Shown piece after piece: positions 1 through 8,376 of a DNA stretch of 64,000 nt. The stretch is from positions 1 to 64,000 of the forward strand of contig DASRXC010000168.1 of NCBI GenBank assembly GCA_035654355.1, written 5' to 3'. The first letter of the stretch is position 1; every line of letters begins with the position of its first letter. Both the position numbers and the translations under genes were made by a program. This DNA is from JAFAHD01 sp035654355 (GTDB lineage: Bacteria; Vulcanimicrobiota; Vulcanimicrobiia; Eremiobacterales; Eremiobacteraceae). The notes under the pieces are model-generated. The model saw nothing but the letters and a program-made list of their open reading frames with translations, was not told the origin of the DNA and ran no database searches.

Positions 1-25
1 TCGCTTAACGCCGAACCGCACGCGC

Positions 26-1756
26 GTGATAGTGCGAGTTGCGGTCGTCATCGCAATGACGCTCATTCTTGCTGGCGCCGCGCCGGCTCCACAGACATCG
101 ACGTTTGCGCAACTCGTTCGCCAGTATCTGGCTGAATCGGAATCGCGCGACCCGCTCTTTGCAGACAGCATCGGTATCCATACATACGATGACAGGTTGC
201 CGGACCTCTCGCCTGGCGCGCAGCAGGCTTCGTATGCCTGGGAACGCGCGTGGCGCGCTCGGTTTGCCGCGCTCGACGCAACCACGTTGACATCAGATGA
301 GCGCGCCGATCTGCGCACGCTCACCGACGCGATCGACGCCGATCTGCTTGAGTCCACCAGGATCAAGCCGTATCAGACGGATCCGTCAAGGTACACGGAC
401 GCGATCGGCAATGCCGTCTACCAACTGACAAGCCGCAACTACGCGCCGCTCGACCAGCGGGTCCGCGCCGTCGCGACGCGCATCCGTTTCGTGCCGGACA
501 TCGTTCGAGCTGCCGAGGCGTCGTTGTCGCATCCGCCTCTTGTCGCTGCCGAGTTAGCAGTCCAGCAGAACCAAGGCAACATCGACTTGTACGAGCGCGA
601 CCTCCCACAGCTGGCCAAATCGACTTCGTCCGCCACCCAGGCACTGCTCGCGCGCAATCTTCCGGCTGCGGTGGCGAGCCTCAAAGACTTTCAGGCGTTT
701 CTCTCTGGGCCGTTGCTCAAGCAGGCCGATGGCAATACCCGCGTCGGCGCAGCCGTCTTCGATGCAGAGCTGCGGCTCGTCGACGGCACCGACACGCCAC
801 GCGCACAGCTCGTCGCGCGCGCACAAGCGCAGTTCGATGCCGCTCGTCGCGAAATGCTCGCGCTCGCGCGGCCGCTGTACCGTTCGCTCGTCGGCGAGAA
901 CCCACCGGCGCAAGCCGCGTCCGAGGACGCGTTGATCGACGCCGTCGTCGCGCCGGTTCTCAACCGCCTCGCCGACCGCCATCCTGCGCGCGATCAGGTT
1001 TTCGCGACGGCGCGCGCTGACGTCGCCGCTATCGAGTCGTTCCTTACGAGCAATCCCGTGGTGCGCTTGCCCGCGCCAAACACGCTGCACGTCGCCACGA
1101 CGCCTGAATTCCAAGCCGGCGTCGCCGGCGCCGGCCTCGACCCGCCGGGACCGTTCACGCCGCTTGCTGGATCGTACTACTACATCGACACGATCCCAGC
1201 GTCTTGGAGCGAAGAACGCGTCACGTCGTATCTGCGCGAGAACAACGATTACGAGATGCGCATGCTTTCGCTGCACGAGGCAGTCCCCGGCCATTACGTC
1301 CAGTTCCGCTACAATGCGCTGGCCCCGTCGCTCGTCCGCCGGGTCTGGCCAAATGGATCGTTCGTCGAGGGTTGGGCGGTCTACGGCGAAGGCATGATGC
1401 TTGACTCGGGATACGGCCGTGGCGACGTCGCGTTGCGTCTCTTCCAATTGAAGTGGCGCTTGCGCGAATACGCGAACGCGATCATCGATGCGCAGTACCA
1501 TACAGCCGGCCTGACGCAGGCTCAGTGCATGACGCTGTTGACGAAGGCGTTTCAAGAGCGTTCGGAAGCATTGACCAAGTGGCACCGCCTCGAACTTTCG
1601 CACGACCAGCTTTCGAGCTATTTCGTCGGCCTTGACGCGATCCAGCAAGCGCGGGGGTCGTTCACCGGAAGCGCCGCGGCGTTCAATGCGCGGCTGCTGG
1701 ACATGGGCTCGGTCGAGCCACGATTCGTCAGCACGCTGATAACGACGACTCGCTAG
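26..1756 (+). CDS. DUF885 family secreted metallopeptidase-like protein
   Basis: Probable exported zinc-dependent hydrolase of the DUF885 family. The N-terminus is a hydrophobic signal segment rich in Val, Ala and Leu with an Ala-rich end near residue 20. The family's HExxxGH-type motif is visible as HEAVPGH at residues 417-423, followed by EGWAVYGE at 448-455, which typically supplies the further acidic ligand. The 576 aa length is normal for the family. The reading frame stays open to the left window edge, so the GTG at 26 may not be the true start. It runs co-directionally into the flagellar genes after a 128 nt gap, but no functional link is evident. Substrate is unknown. Confidence 0.85.
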   Translation: MIVRVAVVIAMTLILAGAAPAPQTSTFAQLVRQYLAESESRDPLFADSIGIHTYDDRLPDLSPGAQQASYAWERAWRARFAALDATTLTSDERADLRTLTDAIDADLLESTRIKPYQTDPSRYTDAIGNAVYQLTSRNYAPLDQRVRAVATRIRFVPDIVRAAEASLSHPPLVAAELAVQQNQGNIDLYERDLPQLAKSTSSATQALLARNLPAAVASLKDFQAFLSGPLLKQADGNTRVGAAVFDAELRLVDGTDTPRAQLVARAQAQFDAARREMLALARPLYRSLVGENPPAQAASEDALIDAVVAPVLNRLADRHPARDQVFATARADVAAIESFLTSNPVVRLPAPNTLHVATTPEFQAGVAGAGLDPPGPFTPLAGSYYYIDTIPASWSEERVTSYLRENNDYEMRMLSLHEAVPGHYVQFRYNALAPSLVRRVWPNGSFVEGWAVYGEGMMLDSGYGRGDVALRLFQLKWRLREYANAIIDAQYHTAGLTQAQCMTLLTKAFQERSEALTKWHRLELSHDQLSSYFVGLDAIQQARGSFTGSAAAFNARLLDMGSVEPRFVSTLITTTR

Positions 1757-1884
1757 CGCCCCTGGCGCGCTGTACATAATTCGGCAATAACCTGTCCGCG
1801 AAGTGTCAATAATCCCGGCGTAGCGTTTGGGTCTCCCGGCCTCCTGCCCACATCAGGTCGCCGCATCTTGATGGAGGCTCCGCT

Positions 1885-2523
1885 ATGGATCTCCCTGACG
1901 CTCTTGCGAGTGCCGGTGCCGGCATGCGTGTGCAGACCACGCGTCTAGATTCGATCGCTGAAAATCTTGCGAATGCACAGACGCCGGGATACCGCGCACA
2001 ACGATGCGCGGTCCGCGACTTTGGTGCGCAGATGCGCATCGAGACGATTTCGACGGCGGTGCAAGGTCCGCTGCGTCAAACGGGCGTGCCGACAGATCTT
2101 GCGCTCGTCGGACCGGGCTTCTTCGCAGTAGCGGGCGAGCATGGCGTCGAGTATACACGCGATGGACGGATGGCGCTCGACGGCGACGGCACACTGCGTG
2201 ACGTCCGCGGACGCGCGGTGCTTGGCTCACTCGGGCCCGTCCGTCTGCCGCGCGGCGCGCTCGTCCATTCCGATGGACGCATCTTCTGCCGCGGTGCGAT
2301 CGTTGACAGGTTGCGTATCGTCGAACTCGATGGCGCAGCGGTGCGCCGGGCCGGGGCATCCGTGCGCGCCGGCTACCTTGAGGACTCAGGCGTCGATCCA
2401 ATCGCCGAGATGACCGCGCTAGTTGCAGCGCAGCGGTGCTTCGAAGCAAATCAAAAGGCAGCGCAACAAGCGGATGAGGCGCTCAAACGCGCAGTCACCG
2501 AACTGCCGGCGGTACATTCGTGA
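1885..2523 (+). CDS. flgF: Flagellar basal-body rod protein, FlgF-like
   Basis: Axial rod component of the flagellar basal body. The N-terminus shows the flg_bb_rod signature, with the family's ENLANAQTPGYRA stretch near residues 30-42. The C-terminus carries the paired helical motif with VAAQRCFEANQKA. At 212 aa it is shorter than typical FlgF or FlgG (about 250-260 aa), which suggests a reduced middle domain. A GGAGG ribosome site lies about 9 nt before the ATG. The downstream flgG start overlaps this stop (GTGA), so the two are translationally coupled. It could equally be called a second FlgG-type rod protein; FlgF is chosen from its position directly before the better FlgG match. Confidence 0.8.
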   Translation: MDLPDALASAGAGMRVQTTRLDSIAENLANAQTPGYRAQRCAVRDFGAQMRIETISTAVQGPLRQTGVPTDLALVGPGFFAVAGEHGVEYTRDGRMALDGDGTLRDVRGRAVLGSLGPVRLPRGALVHSDGRIFCRGAIVDRLRIVELDGAAVRRAGASVRAGYLEDSGVDPIAEMTALVAAQRCFEANQKAAQQADEALKRAVTELPAVHS

Positions 2524-3251
2524 ATCGCGCACTTGTGGCCGGCGCATCCGGGATGGCGGCGCAACAGACGGCACTCGACGTCATCGCTACAAACCTTTCA
2601 AATGTCGACACACCTGGGTTCCGGGCCGATCGACCAGAGTTCGCATCCTTGATCGATGACGCGGGCCGGCGGATGGGCGCGAGTGCGACGCGGTCGGTCC
2701 GACTGTTCTCGCAAGGCAAGATCGAGACGACTTCCAACGATTTCGATCTTGCGATCCGCGGCGATGGGTTGTTTCAAGTCAGAACGACGACCGGCGCCAT
2801 CGCGTACACGAGGGCCGGCAATTTCACGCCGGACGCCGCCGGCCGTTTGCAGTTGCCCAACGGCGCCAGTCTCACACGTCTGCGCCTACCCGCGGGCGCT
2901 CTCGGATGCACCTTCGCCGAAGATGGCCGCGTCCGAGCCCACGTTGGCGGGTCGCAGGAGACTCGTGAGGTCGGCCGCCTCGCGTTGTATGCGTTCACGA
3001 ATCCGGCGGGACTGCGCCTCGCCGACGATGGTCTGCTCTATCAAACAAACGCGAGTGGTGCGCCGATCTACGGGCGGCCAAAGTCGGGCGGCTTCGGTGT
3101 TTTGCGTCAGCGCTGCCTCGAGCATGCGAACATCGACGTGATGACATCGATGATGGCGGTGCTCGCAGCGCAGCGCGCCTATGAAGCGAACGCCAAAAGC
3201 GTGCAGGCGGCCGACGAGATGCTGCGCCTCGCCAACAACCTCGAACGATGA
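2520..3251 (+). CDS. flgG: Flagellar basal-body rod protein FlgG
   Basis: Distal rod protein of the flagellum. It has the N-terminal rod motif (IATNLSNVDTPGFRA, about residues 20-34), a central DLAIRGDGLFQV stretch typical of FlgF/FlgG, and a C-terminal LAAQRAYEANAKSVQAADEM helix that polymerises with the N-terminus. The 243 aa length is slightly short. It starts with GTG inside the stop of the upstream rod gene and ends in an ATGA overlap with the FlgJ-like gene. Operon position and motif order support FlgG over FlgF. Confidence 0.88.
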   Translation: MNRALVAGASGMAAQQTALDVIATNLSNVDTPGFRADRPEFASLIDDAGRRMGASATRSVRLFSQGKIETTSNDFDLAIRGDGLFQVRTTTGAIAYTRAGNFTPDAAGRLQLPNGASLTRLRLPAGALGCTFAEDGRVRAHVGGSQETREVGRLALYAFTNPAGLRLADDGLLYQTNASGAPIYGRPKSGGFGVLRQRCLEHANIDVMTSMMAVLAAQRAYEANAKSVQAADEMLRLANNLER

Positions 3252-3511
3252 TGCGCTCCGATACGGCGCTGCTCGATGCTTGCCGTCAGTTCGAGGCTGT
3301 TCTGCTGCGCCCGCTTTTCGATAGCCTGAGCGTTGGACGGCTTGCGCCTGCGCAGACCATGGATCCCGACGAGGGCGAAACGTTTGATGGGGCGTGCGCG
3401 GGCAACGTCATGCAATCGTACTTCAGCGAGATGCTCGCGCTTGCGCTGGCTCGTTCAGGCGGGTTTGGAATCGCCACGCTGCTTGCATCTCGCCTTGCCG
3501 AACAGCCATGA
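3248..3511 (+). CDS. flgJ: FlgJ-like rod-binding protein (N-terminal domain only)
   Basis: Small 87 aa protein resembling the rod-binding domain found at the N-terminus of FlgJ. It has the conserved CRQFEAVLLRPLF helix near residues 12-24, and a C-terminal helix with the pattern YFSEMLALALARSGGFGIA resembling the family's ending. There is no C-terminal muramidase domain, as in many lineages outside the Gammaproteobacteria, so cell-wall hydrolysis for rod passage must come from another protein. The start overlaps the flgG stop and the stop overlaps the sigma factor start (both ATGA), supporting coordinated translation. Function is inferred from motif and operon. Confidence 0.75.
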   Translation: MMRSDTALLDACRQFEAVLLRPLFDSLSVGRLAPAQTMDPDEGETFDGACAGNVMQSYFSEMLALALARSGGFGIATLLASRLAEQP

Positions 3512-4272
3512 TCGCATTTCCTTGCACCGCGCTTGACGAAATGGCTACGACATTCGCCGCAAGCCGCTCGCACGCGGACCGCGATCGCCTGTGCGAGGCC
3601 GCGCTGCCGCTGGTCCGGCGGATCGCGATGATGGTTCGACGGCGCTTGCCGCAGCACTTCAGCTATGACGATCTGATAGGCGACGGTTGCCTCGGCTTAC
3701 TGCGCGCGGTCGACAGATTCGACCCGTCGTTCGGCGTCTCGTTCGAATCATGGGCGGCCCGCATCGTCCGCGGTTCGATGCTTAATGGATTGCGGCGCAT
3801 GGACGCCGTGCCCGAGCGCGTCCGGCGCGACGCGCGAGCGCTCGATCATGCACGCTGGATCGTTGCGCAGCGTACCGGCGCCTCGCCGAGCGAGCGCGAC
3901 GCCGCGCAAACGGCCTGTTTGAGCACTTCGAAACTCGACGCCATCCGGCAAGCGAATAGACTCGCCACGTTGTCGATCGACCGTCCGCCGGCCGGCGACT
4001 TCGGCGCGCCGATCTCGGAGAGACTCGTCGCCGGCCAGTGCGATCCGGCCGCCGAGGCGAGCGAGCGCGCTTTTCGCGCGATGATCGTCGCAGCGATTAC
4101 CGCGCTGCCCCGCCGCGAGCGCGCGATCGTCGAAGCGTTTTATCGCGGAGGTGCGACGTTCGGCGACATCGGAAAGCGGCTCGGGGTCAGCAAGCAGCGC
4201 GTCTCGCAGTTGCACGGTCGCGCGATCCACGTCTTGCGTATGAAGCTCGCCGCCCTCGCTGCCGACCTATGA
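3508..4272 (+). CDS. fliA: Flagellar-type RNA polymerase sigma factor (FliA/sigma-28 family)
   Basis: Alternative sigma factor of about 254 aa. Region 2 is recognisable in FSYDDLIGDGCLGLLRAVDRFD and the following FESWAARIVRGSMLNGLR stretch. Region 4 has the helix-turn-helix GDIGKRLGVSKQRVSQLHGRA near the C-terminus. The open frame extends upstream to 3394, but the ATG at 3508 overlaps the FlgJ-like stop and gives a family-like N-terminus, so that start is preferred. Placement inside a rod-gene operon argues for control of late flagellar genes. No anti-sigma factor FlgM is visible in the window. Confidence 0.85.
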   Translation: MIAFPCTALDEMATTFAASRSHADRDRLCEAALPLVRRIAMMVRRRLPQHFSYDDLIGDGCLGLLRAVDRFDPSFGVSFESWAARIVRGSMLNGLRRMDAVPERVRRDARALDHARWIVAQRTGASPSERDAAQTACLSTSKLDAIRQANRLATLSIDRPPAGDFGAPISERLVAGQCDPAAEASERAFRAMIVAAITALPRRERAIVEAFYRGGATFGDIGKRLGVSKQRVSQLHGRAIHVLRMKLAALAADL

Positions 4273-4565
4273 CGATCAGGCAGCGCGATCAGGCAATGCT
4301 GCCGGCCGCGGCGCACGCGCAGCCTCCCGGCAGCGCCGAGGCGTTCGACGCGTTAGAGTCGATCGAGCCGCTGGCCGACAGCGTTCTTGGCGGCGATGCG
4401 CGTGCGATCGGGCGCGACATGATCTGGCTAAGCGCGCGGGCACGTCTGCTCTTGCGCGCAGGGCTTGCGATTCGTGCGTTCGTAATGGACGCCCTGACCC
4501 ACACGTATCAAACGATCACGCTAGGGACGCGCACGATTACGCTCGAGTTCGGGCTTTATCGCTAA
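4269..4565 (+). CDS. Hypothetical protein at the end of the flagellar operon
   Basis: A 98 aa protein whose ATG overlaps the sigma factor stop (ATGA), which is the main evidence that it is real. No family is recognised. The N-terminal third is Ala/Pro-rich and polar. The middle contains a predicted amphipathic helix (MIWLSARARLLLRAGLAIRA), and the C-terminus has a beta-like Thr-rich stretch ending in LEFGLYR. Its position suggests an accessory flagellar or sigma-regulatory role, possibly an anti-sigma or chaperone-like protein, but this is conjecture. Confidence 0.6.
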   Translation: MTIRQRDQAMLPAAAHAQPPGSAEAFDALESIEPLADSVLGGDARAIGRDMIWLSARARLLLRAGLAIRAFVMDALTHTYQTITLGTRTITLEFGLYR

Positions 4566-4586
4566 GCGGCGCGCACTGCGCGCCGC
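4566..4586. terminator. Hairpin between convergent flagellar and divIVA operons
   Basis: A perfect 9 bp GC-rich stem (4566-4574 with 4578-4586) and a 3 nt loop lie between the stop of the 98 aa gene and the stop of divIVA. There is no T-tract on either strand, so it may be a bidirectional transcript-end hairpin or a weak terminator rather than a classical intrinsic one. Confidence 0.5.
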
Positions 4587-4589
4587 CGA

Positions 4590-5108
4590 TCAGGTCGACT
4601 CGTGCAGCAAAATGCCGGACGATGAGTCTTCGGCCAGCGTCGGCGGGGGAGTCGTTGTACCGAGCGCAGCTTCGGCGTCGAGCAGCGCAGCGTGGCGCGC
4701 GAGCAGCGCGCGCATGTCTTGCTTGGCGGCACTGATCTGGTCGTGCTGGCGCTGGAGTTCGCGCTTCGCGTCGTTGATGCGCGCGCGGATCTCACCAAGC
4801 TCCTGCTCGAGCTCGAGTTTTGCGCGCTGTCGGATCAGGTCGACCTCTTTGTGCGCCGACGCCTTCACCTCGTCGGCGGTGCGCTGCGCGAGAACCAGCG
4901 CGCTTTGCAGGCTATCTTCCATCGCCCGAAACTGCGCCATCTTCTCCTGCAGATCGCTGACCTGCGTTTCGAGCTTTCCGCGCTCGTCGATGTCGGCTTC
5001 CATCGTCTCGATGATCTCATCGAGAAACGTGTCGACGTCCTCGCGCGCATACCCCTGGAGCGCCTTGCGAAATTGCTTATGCTGTATGTCGACGGGCGTG
5101 ATCTTCAC
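4590..5108 (-). CDS. divIVA: DivIVA domain-containing protein
   Basis: Coiled-coil scaffold protein that senses negative membrane curvature at septa and poles. The N-terminus matches the DivIVA membrane-binding domain (ITPVDIQHKQFRKALQGY, then REDVDTFLDEI). A long heptad-like coiled coil covers roughly residues 30-145, and the tail is short and acidic. The 172 aa length is typical. It is the last gene of the lspA-rluD-tgt-yggS-sepF-divIVA run and follows sepF by 15 nt, a cell-division arrangement known from Gram-positive and other Terrabacteria genomes. Confidence 0.9.
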   Translation of the reverse strand: MKITPVDIQHKQFRKALQGYAREDVDTFLDEIIETMEADIDERGKLETQVSDLQEKMAQFRAMEDSLQSALVLAQRTADEVKASAHKEVDLIRQRAKLELEQELGEIRARINDAKRELQRQHDQISAAKQDMRALLARHAALLDAEAALGTTTPPPTLAEDSSSGILLHEST

Positions 5109-5123
5109 GGCAAGGTCCCCCGG

Positions 5124-5525
5124 CTACCAGGAATCGTACGAACCACCGGCGGCCAGCTCCGGTTCATTGGAGTTGACCTGCACGTTGCTCGGCACGAACA
5201 GGAAGATTCCCTCGGAGAGGCGCTGCATCTTGCCATCGAGCGTGTAGACGACACCGCTCAGGAAATCGATCACGCGCTGCGACAGCGCGCGATCCGCCCC
5301 CACGAGATTGACGACCACGAGCAAGCGGGCGCGCAGATTGTCGGCGATGTCGCTCACCTCATCGTACTGCCTGGGGCGGAACACCGATACCCCGATCTTG
5401 CGTGCGCCGCGTGCGTCGTTGATGGGCACGATCTTCGGCTTGCCCTCATCGTCGAAGAGCTCTTCGTCGAGCTCATCGGCGTCTCGGAATCCCATCGAAC
5501 TGACGATGTTCGACCAAACACCCAT
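5124..5525 (-). CDS. sepF: Cell division protein SepF
   Basis: FtsZ-associated membrane anchor. The N-terminal helix (MGVWSNIVSSMGF) is the amphipathic membrane-binding segment, followed by an acidic linker. The conserved SepF core (residues about 40-120) contains the VFRPRQYDEVSDIADNLR and RVIDFLSGVVYTLDGKMQRL stretches. The 133 aa length is usual. It lies 3 nt after yggS and 15 nt before divIVA. SepF is generally absent from Proteobacteria, so its presence is a useful lineage clue. Confidence 0.92.
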   Translation of the reverse strand: MGVWSNIVSSMGFRDADELDEELFDDEGKPKIVPINDARGARKIGVSVFRPRQYDEVSDIADNLRARLLVVVNLVGADRALSQRVIDFLSGVVYTLDGKMQRLSEGIFLFVPSNVQVNSNEPELAAGGSYDSW

Positions 5526-5528
5526 GAT

Positions 5529-6263
5529 CTATTCCTTACCTTTCGCGGGGCGCTGCCCGAACAACGCCGTGCCGACGCGTACCATCGTCGATCCGGCTGC
5601 GACTGCGGCCTCGAGGTCGCCCGTCATCCCCATTGAAAGCGTGTCGACGCTCTCATGCTCGTGCGCGAGCGCATCGAATGCCGACCTCGCGCGCTCGAAC
5701 GCCGCGCTCGAGAACGCGAGATCCGCAGGACCAACCGACATGACGCCGCGTAACCGCAAGTTCGCCAACGCAGCCAACTCACTGCCGAGCGTGATGCACT
5801 GCTCTGGCGCAACCCCGTTGCGATCGTCGTGCGCGGCATTGACTTGAATCAGAACGTCGAGCGTCTTGCCCGATTCCCCGGCGACTCTATCGAGCTCGCG
5901 GCCCGTCATCGAACTCGTGACCGTTTGCACGACGTCGAACAACGATGCGATCTTGCGTGCTTTACGCTGGATGGAACCGATGAAGTGACGTCTGACGGGT
6001 GACGGCCACATGACGCGGGCGAATTTCGCCTGCGCTTCCTGGAGGTAGTTCTCGCCGATATCTGCGATGTTCGCCTGAATCGCCGCCTCGATCGCCTCCG
6101 GTCCGAAGCCCTTCGTGACTGCGAGGACGCGGATCGTGCTCGCGTCCCTGCCGACCTGGACGCACGCTCGTTCGATTCTGGCGCGCAGCTCCGCAAGGCG
6201 CTGCGCAACATCCCGAACCGGCGCACCGGCTTCGGCATCACTCACACGTTCGATTCGTTCCAA
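5529..6263 (-). CDS. yggS: YggS family pyridoxal phosphate homeostasis protein
   Basis: PLP-binding protein (PLPBP/YggS/ProSC family) that buffers pyridoxal 5-phosphate and affects amino-acid pools. The alanine-racemase-like barrel is evident. The PLP lysine lies in LAVTKGF near residue 51, NIADIGENYLQEAQ follows, and the C-terminal LSMGMTGDLEAAVAAGSTMVRVG motif binds the phosphate. The 244 aa length is normal. It sits between tgt and sepF, matching the widespread yggS-sepF-divIVA arrangement. The start at 6263 leaves a somewhat long N-terminus and an internal start is possible. Confidence 0.92.
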   Translation of the reverse strand: MERIERVSDAEAGAPVRDVAQRLAELRARIERACVQVGRDASTIRVLAVTKGFGPEAIEAAIQANIADIGENYLQEAQAKFARVMWPSPVRRHFIGSIQRKARKIASLFDVVQTVTSSMTGRELDRVAGESGKTLDVLIQVNAAHDDRNGVAPEQCITLGSELAALANLRLRGVMSVGPADLAFSSAAFERARSAFDALAHEHESVDTLSMGMTGDLEAAVAAGSTMVRVGTALFGQRPAKGKE

Positions 6264-6275
6264 TCTGCGGACCGC

Positions 6276-7397
6276 TTATCCTTCGCGGCCGGCGGCTCCC
6301 AGCGATGCCAAAACGCCCTCGGACCACGTCTCGAACCGGCCGGCTTGAATGGCCGCACGCGCAGCTTCGCTCAAACGCAGCATCATCCAAATATTATGAA
6401 GACTGACGACACGCGGCGCGAGCATTTCGTTCGCGCGGAAGCAATGCGAGAGATACGCACGCGAGAAGCGCGCGCAGGTCGGGCATTGGCAGGACGGATC
6501 GATGGGTGCAAAATCGGTGGCGAAACGAGCATTGCGCAAGTTCAGCCGGCCGCGCATCGTGAGCGCGAGCGCGTGGCGCGCGCAACGCGTGGGGTACACG
6601 CAATCGAACATGTCCGCTCCACGCGCGATACAGGCGAGCATGTCTTCGGGCGTGCCGACGCCCATGACGTAGCGAGGTTTGTCGGCAGGCAGCTCGTCGC
6701 ACACGATGCGCGTCATCGCGAGACTGTGGTTCTTAGCCTCGCCGACCCACAGACCGCCGATCGCATACCCGGGAAAATCCAGCTCGGCGAGCGCTCGGGC
6801 GTTTTCCCGTCGCAGCTCTTCGAACGTCGACCCCTGGACGATCGCGAACGCGAGCTGGTCGGTGCGGCGCCGCGCCGCCGCCGCGCGCTGGGCCCATTCT
6901 AGCGTGCGCTGCGCCGCCTCGCGCGCGCGACGTTCATCAACGCCGGCGGGCGCGACGTCGTCGAGCACCATCGCGATGTCGCTGCCAAGCTTCTCTTGCA
7001 GCGCGACGACGGACTCGGGCGTGAACGTGTGGCGCGTGCCGTCGAGATGCGACGCGAAGTGATACCCCTCGTCGTCGACCGTGCCGAGCGACGCAAGCGA
7101 AAATACCTGGAAGCCGCCGCTGTCGGTAAGAATCGGCTGCGGCCAGCTCATGAACGCGTGCAGCCCACCCGCGGCTTCGATGATGTCGGCGCCCGGACGT
7201 AGATAAAGATGATACGCATTCGCCAAGATGATGCGCGCACCGGCGCTCTCGAGCTCGTCGGGAGTCAGCCCTTTGACGCTGGCTTGCGTGCCGACCGGCA
7301 TGAAGATCGGCGTCGGTATCTCGCCATGCGCGGTGCGCAACACTCCCGCGCGCGCGTCGCCGTCAGTCGCCTCAAGGGTAAAGGTTGCCGTCTTCAT
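6276..7397 (-). CDS. tgt: tRNA-guanine transglycosylase (queuine/preQ1)
   Basis: Exchanges guanine-34 for preQ1 in GUN-anticodon tRNAs, in the queuosine pathway. Family motifs visible are FMPVGTQASVKGL, the active-site stretch LTDSGGFQVFSL, GGLWVGE, and a C-terminal zinc-binding cluster (CQCPTC then a downstream Cys/His pair). The open frame extends to 7481, but MKTATFTLEATDG at 7397 matches the usual N-terminus, giving 373 aa. It follows rluD by 13 nt. No other queuosine genes are visible in the window. Confidence 0.93.
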   Translation of the reverse strand: MKTATFTLEATDGDARAGVLRTAHGEIPTPIFMPVGTQASVKGLTPDELESAGARIILANAYHLYLRPGADIIEAAGGLHAFMSWPQPILTDSGGFQVFSLASLGTVDDEGYHFASHLDGTRHTFTPESVVALQEKLGSDIAMVLDDVAPAGVDERRAREAAQRTLEWAQRAAAARRRTDQLAFAIVQGSTFEELRRENARALAELDFPGYAIGGLWVGEAKNHSLAMTRIVCDELPADKPRYVMGVGTPEDMLACIARGADMFDCVYPTRCARHALALTMRGRLNLRNARFATDFAPIDPSCQCPTCARFSRAYLSHCFRANEMLAPRVVSLHNIWMMLRLSEAARAAIQAGRFETWSEGVLASLGAAGREG

Positions 7398-7410
7398 GCG
7401 GGCCCTTTGA

Positions 7411-8376
7411 TCATCGCGATTGTTCGCGCAGCCGATCGACCAAATCGGCGAAATCCTCGGGCCAGGGCGATTCGAACGCAAGCGGCGCTCCGCTTACCGG
7501 GTGGACGAAACGCAAACGCGTCGCGTGCAACGCTTGGCGCGGCAGGCCCAGGTCAGGGAAGCCCGCGCCATAGATCGGATCGCCGACCAACGGATGGCCG
7601 ATGGCGGCGAAGTGCACGCGGATCTGATGCGTGCGGCCTGTCTCCAACGTGACGCGCACGAGCGCGACGTGCCGCGGAGCCGGCGAGCGGTCGCGCTTGC
7701 TCGTCCGAGCGGTCGGCAGCGTGAATTTTTCGACGACGCGATAATGCGTGACGGCGCGCTTGCCTTCGTGGCGCACGGCGAAACGCGTGCGCACCGATGG
7801 ATCGCGCGCGAGCGGCGCATCGATCGCGCCACTGTCGGCGGGCGGAACGCCCCACACGAGCGCGTCGTACTCGCGCTCGACGTGGTGCTCGGCGATCGCA
7901 GCGCTCAGCGCTCGCATCGCGCGCTCGCTCTTACCGACCACAAGCAATCCGGATGTATCCTTGTCGAGCCGGTGCACGATCCCCGGGCGCGCCGCATCGG
8001 CTGTCGCCGGCAACGGACCGAGCTCCGCCAACAGTGCGTTGACGAGCGTTCCGGTTTGAGTGCCGGGCGCAGGGTGTGTCGCCATTCCGGCAGGTTTGTC
8101 GACGACAGCGACATCTGCGTCGTCATAGACCACGCGCACCGGGATGGGCTCGGCCGCGGGGCTGCGCGGAAACCGCGCCGGAAGCGCCGCCTGGACACGT
8201 TCGCCTGCGCGCAAATGATGAGCGGGCTTCGCGGGGCGGTCATCGACGCGCACCATGCCCGCACGAACGAGAGCTGACATCTCAGCGCGCGAGCGCTGCG
8301 TACGTCGCGCGAGGACAGCGTCCAGCCGATTCCCCGCCTCGGCTTCCGTCGCCGCGAACGCGACGGTCTCACTCAC
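7411..8376 (-). CDS. rluD: RluA/RluD family 23S rRNA pseudouridine synthase
   Basis: Isomerises uridine to pseudouridine, most likely in helix 69 of 23S rRNA. An N-terminal S4 RNA-binding domain spans about residues 12-70 (RSRAEMSALVRAGMVRVDD). The catalytic motif HRLDKDTSGLLVVGK supplies the nucleophilic Asp, and RTHQIRVHFAAIGHPLVGD is the conserved C-terminal signature. The 321 aa length suits RluD. Its ATG overlaps the lspA stop; lspA-rluD pairing is common in bacteria. Confidence 0.92.
   Translation of the reverse strand: MSETVAFAATEAEAGNRLDAVLARRTQRSRAEMSALVRAGMVRVDDRPAKPAHHLRAGERVQAALPARFPRSPAAEPIPVRVVYDDADVAVVDKPAGMATHPAPGTQTGTLVNALLAELGPLPATADAARPGIVHRLDKDTSGLLVVGKSERAMRALSAAIAEHHVEREYDALVWGVPPADSGAIDAPLARDPSVRTRFAVRHEGKRAVTHYRVVEKFTLPTARTSKRDRSPAPRHVALVRVTLETGRTHQIRVHFAAIGHPLVGDPIYGAGFPDLGLPRQALHATRLRFVHPVSGAPLAFESPWPEDFADLVDRLREQSR

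Noticed and set aside
554..1777. 407 aa minus-strand ORF antisense to the DUF885 gene
   Set aside because: Arg-rich, no family features; a shadow created by high GC codon use on the opposite strand.
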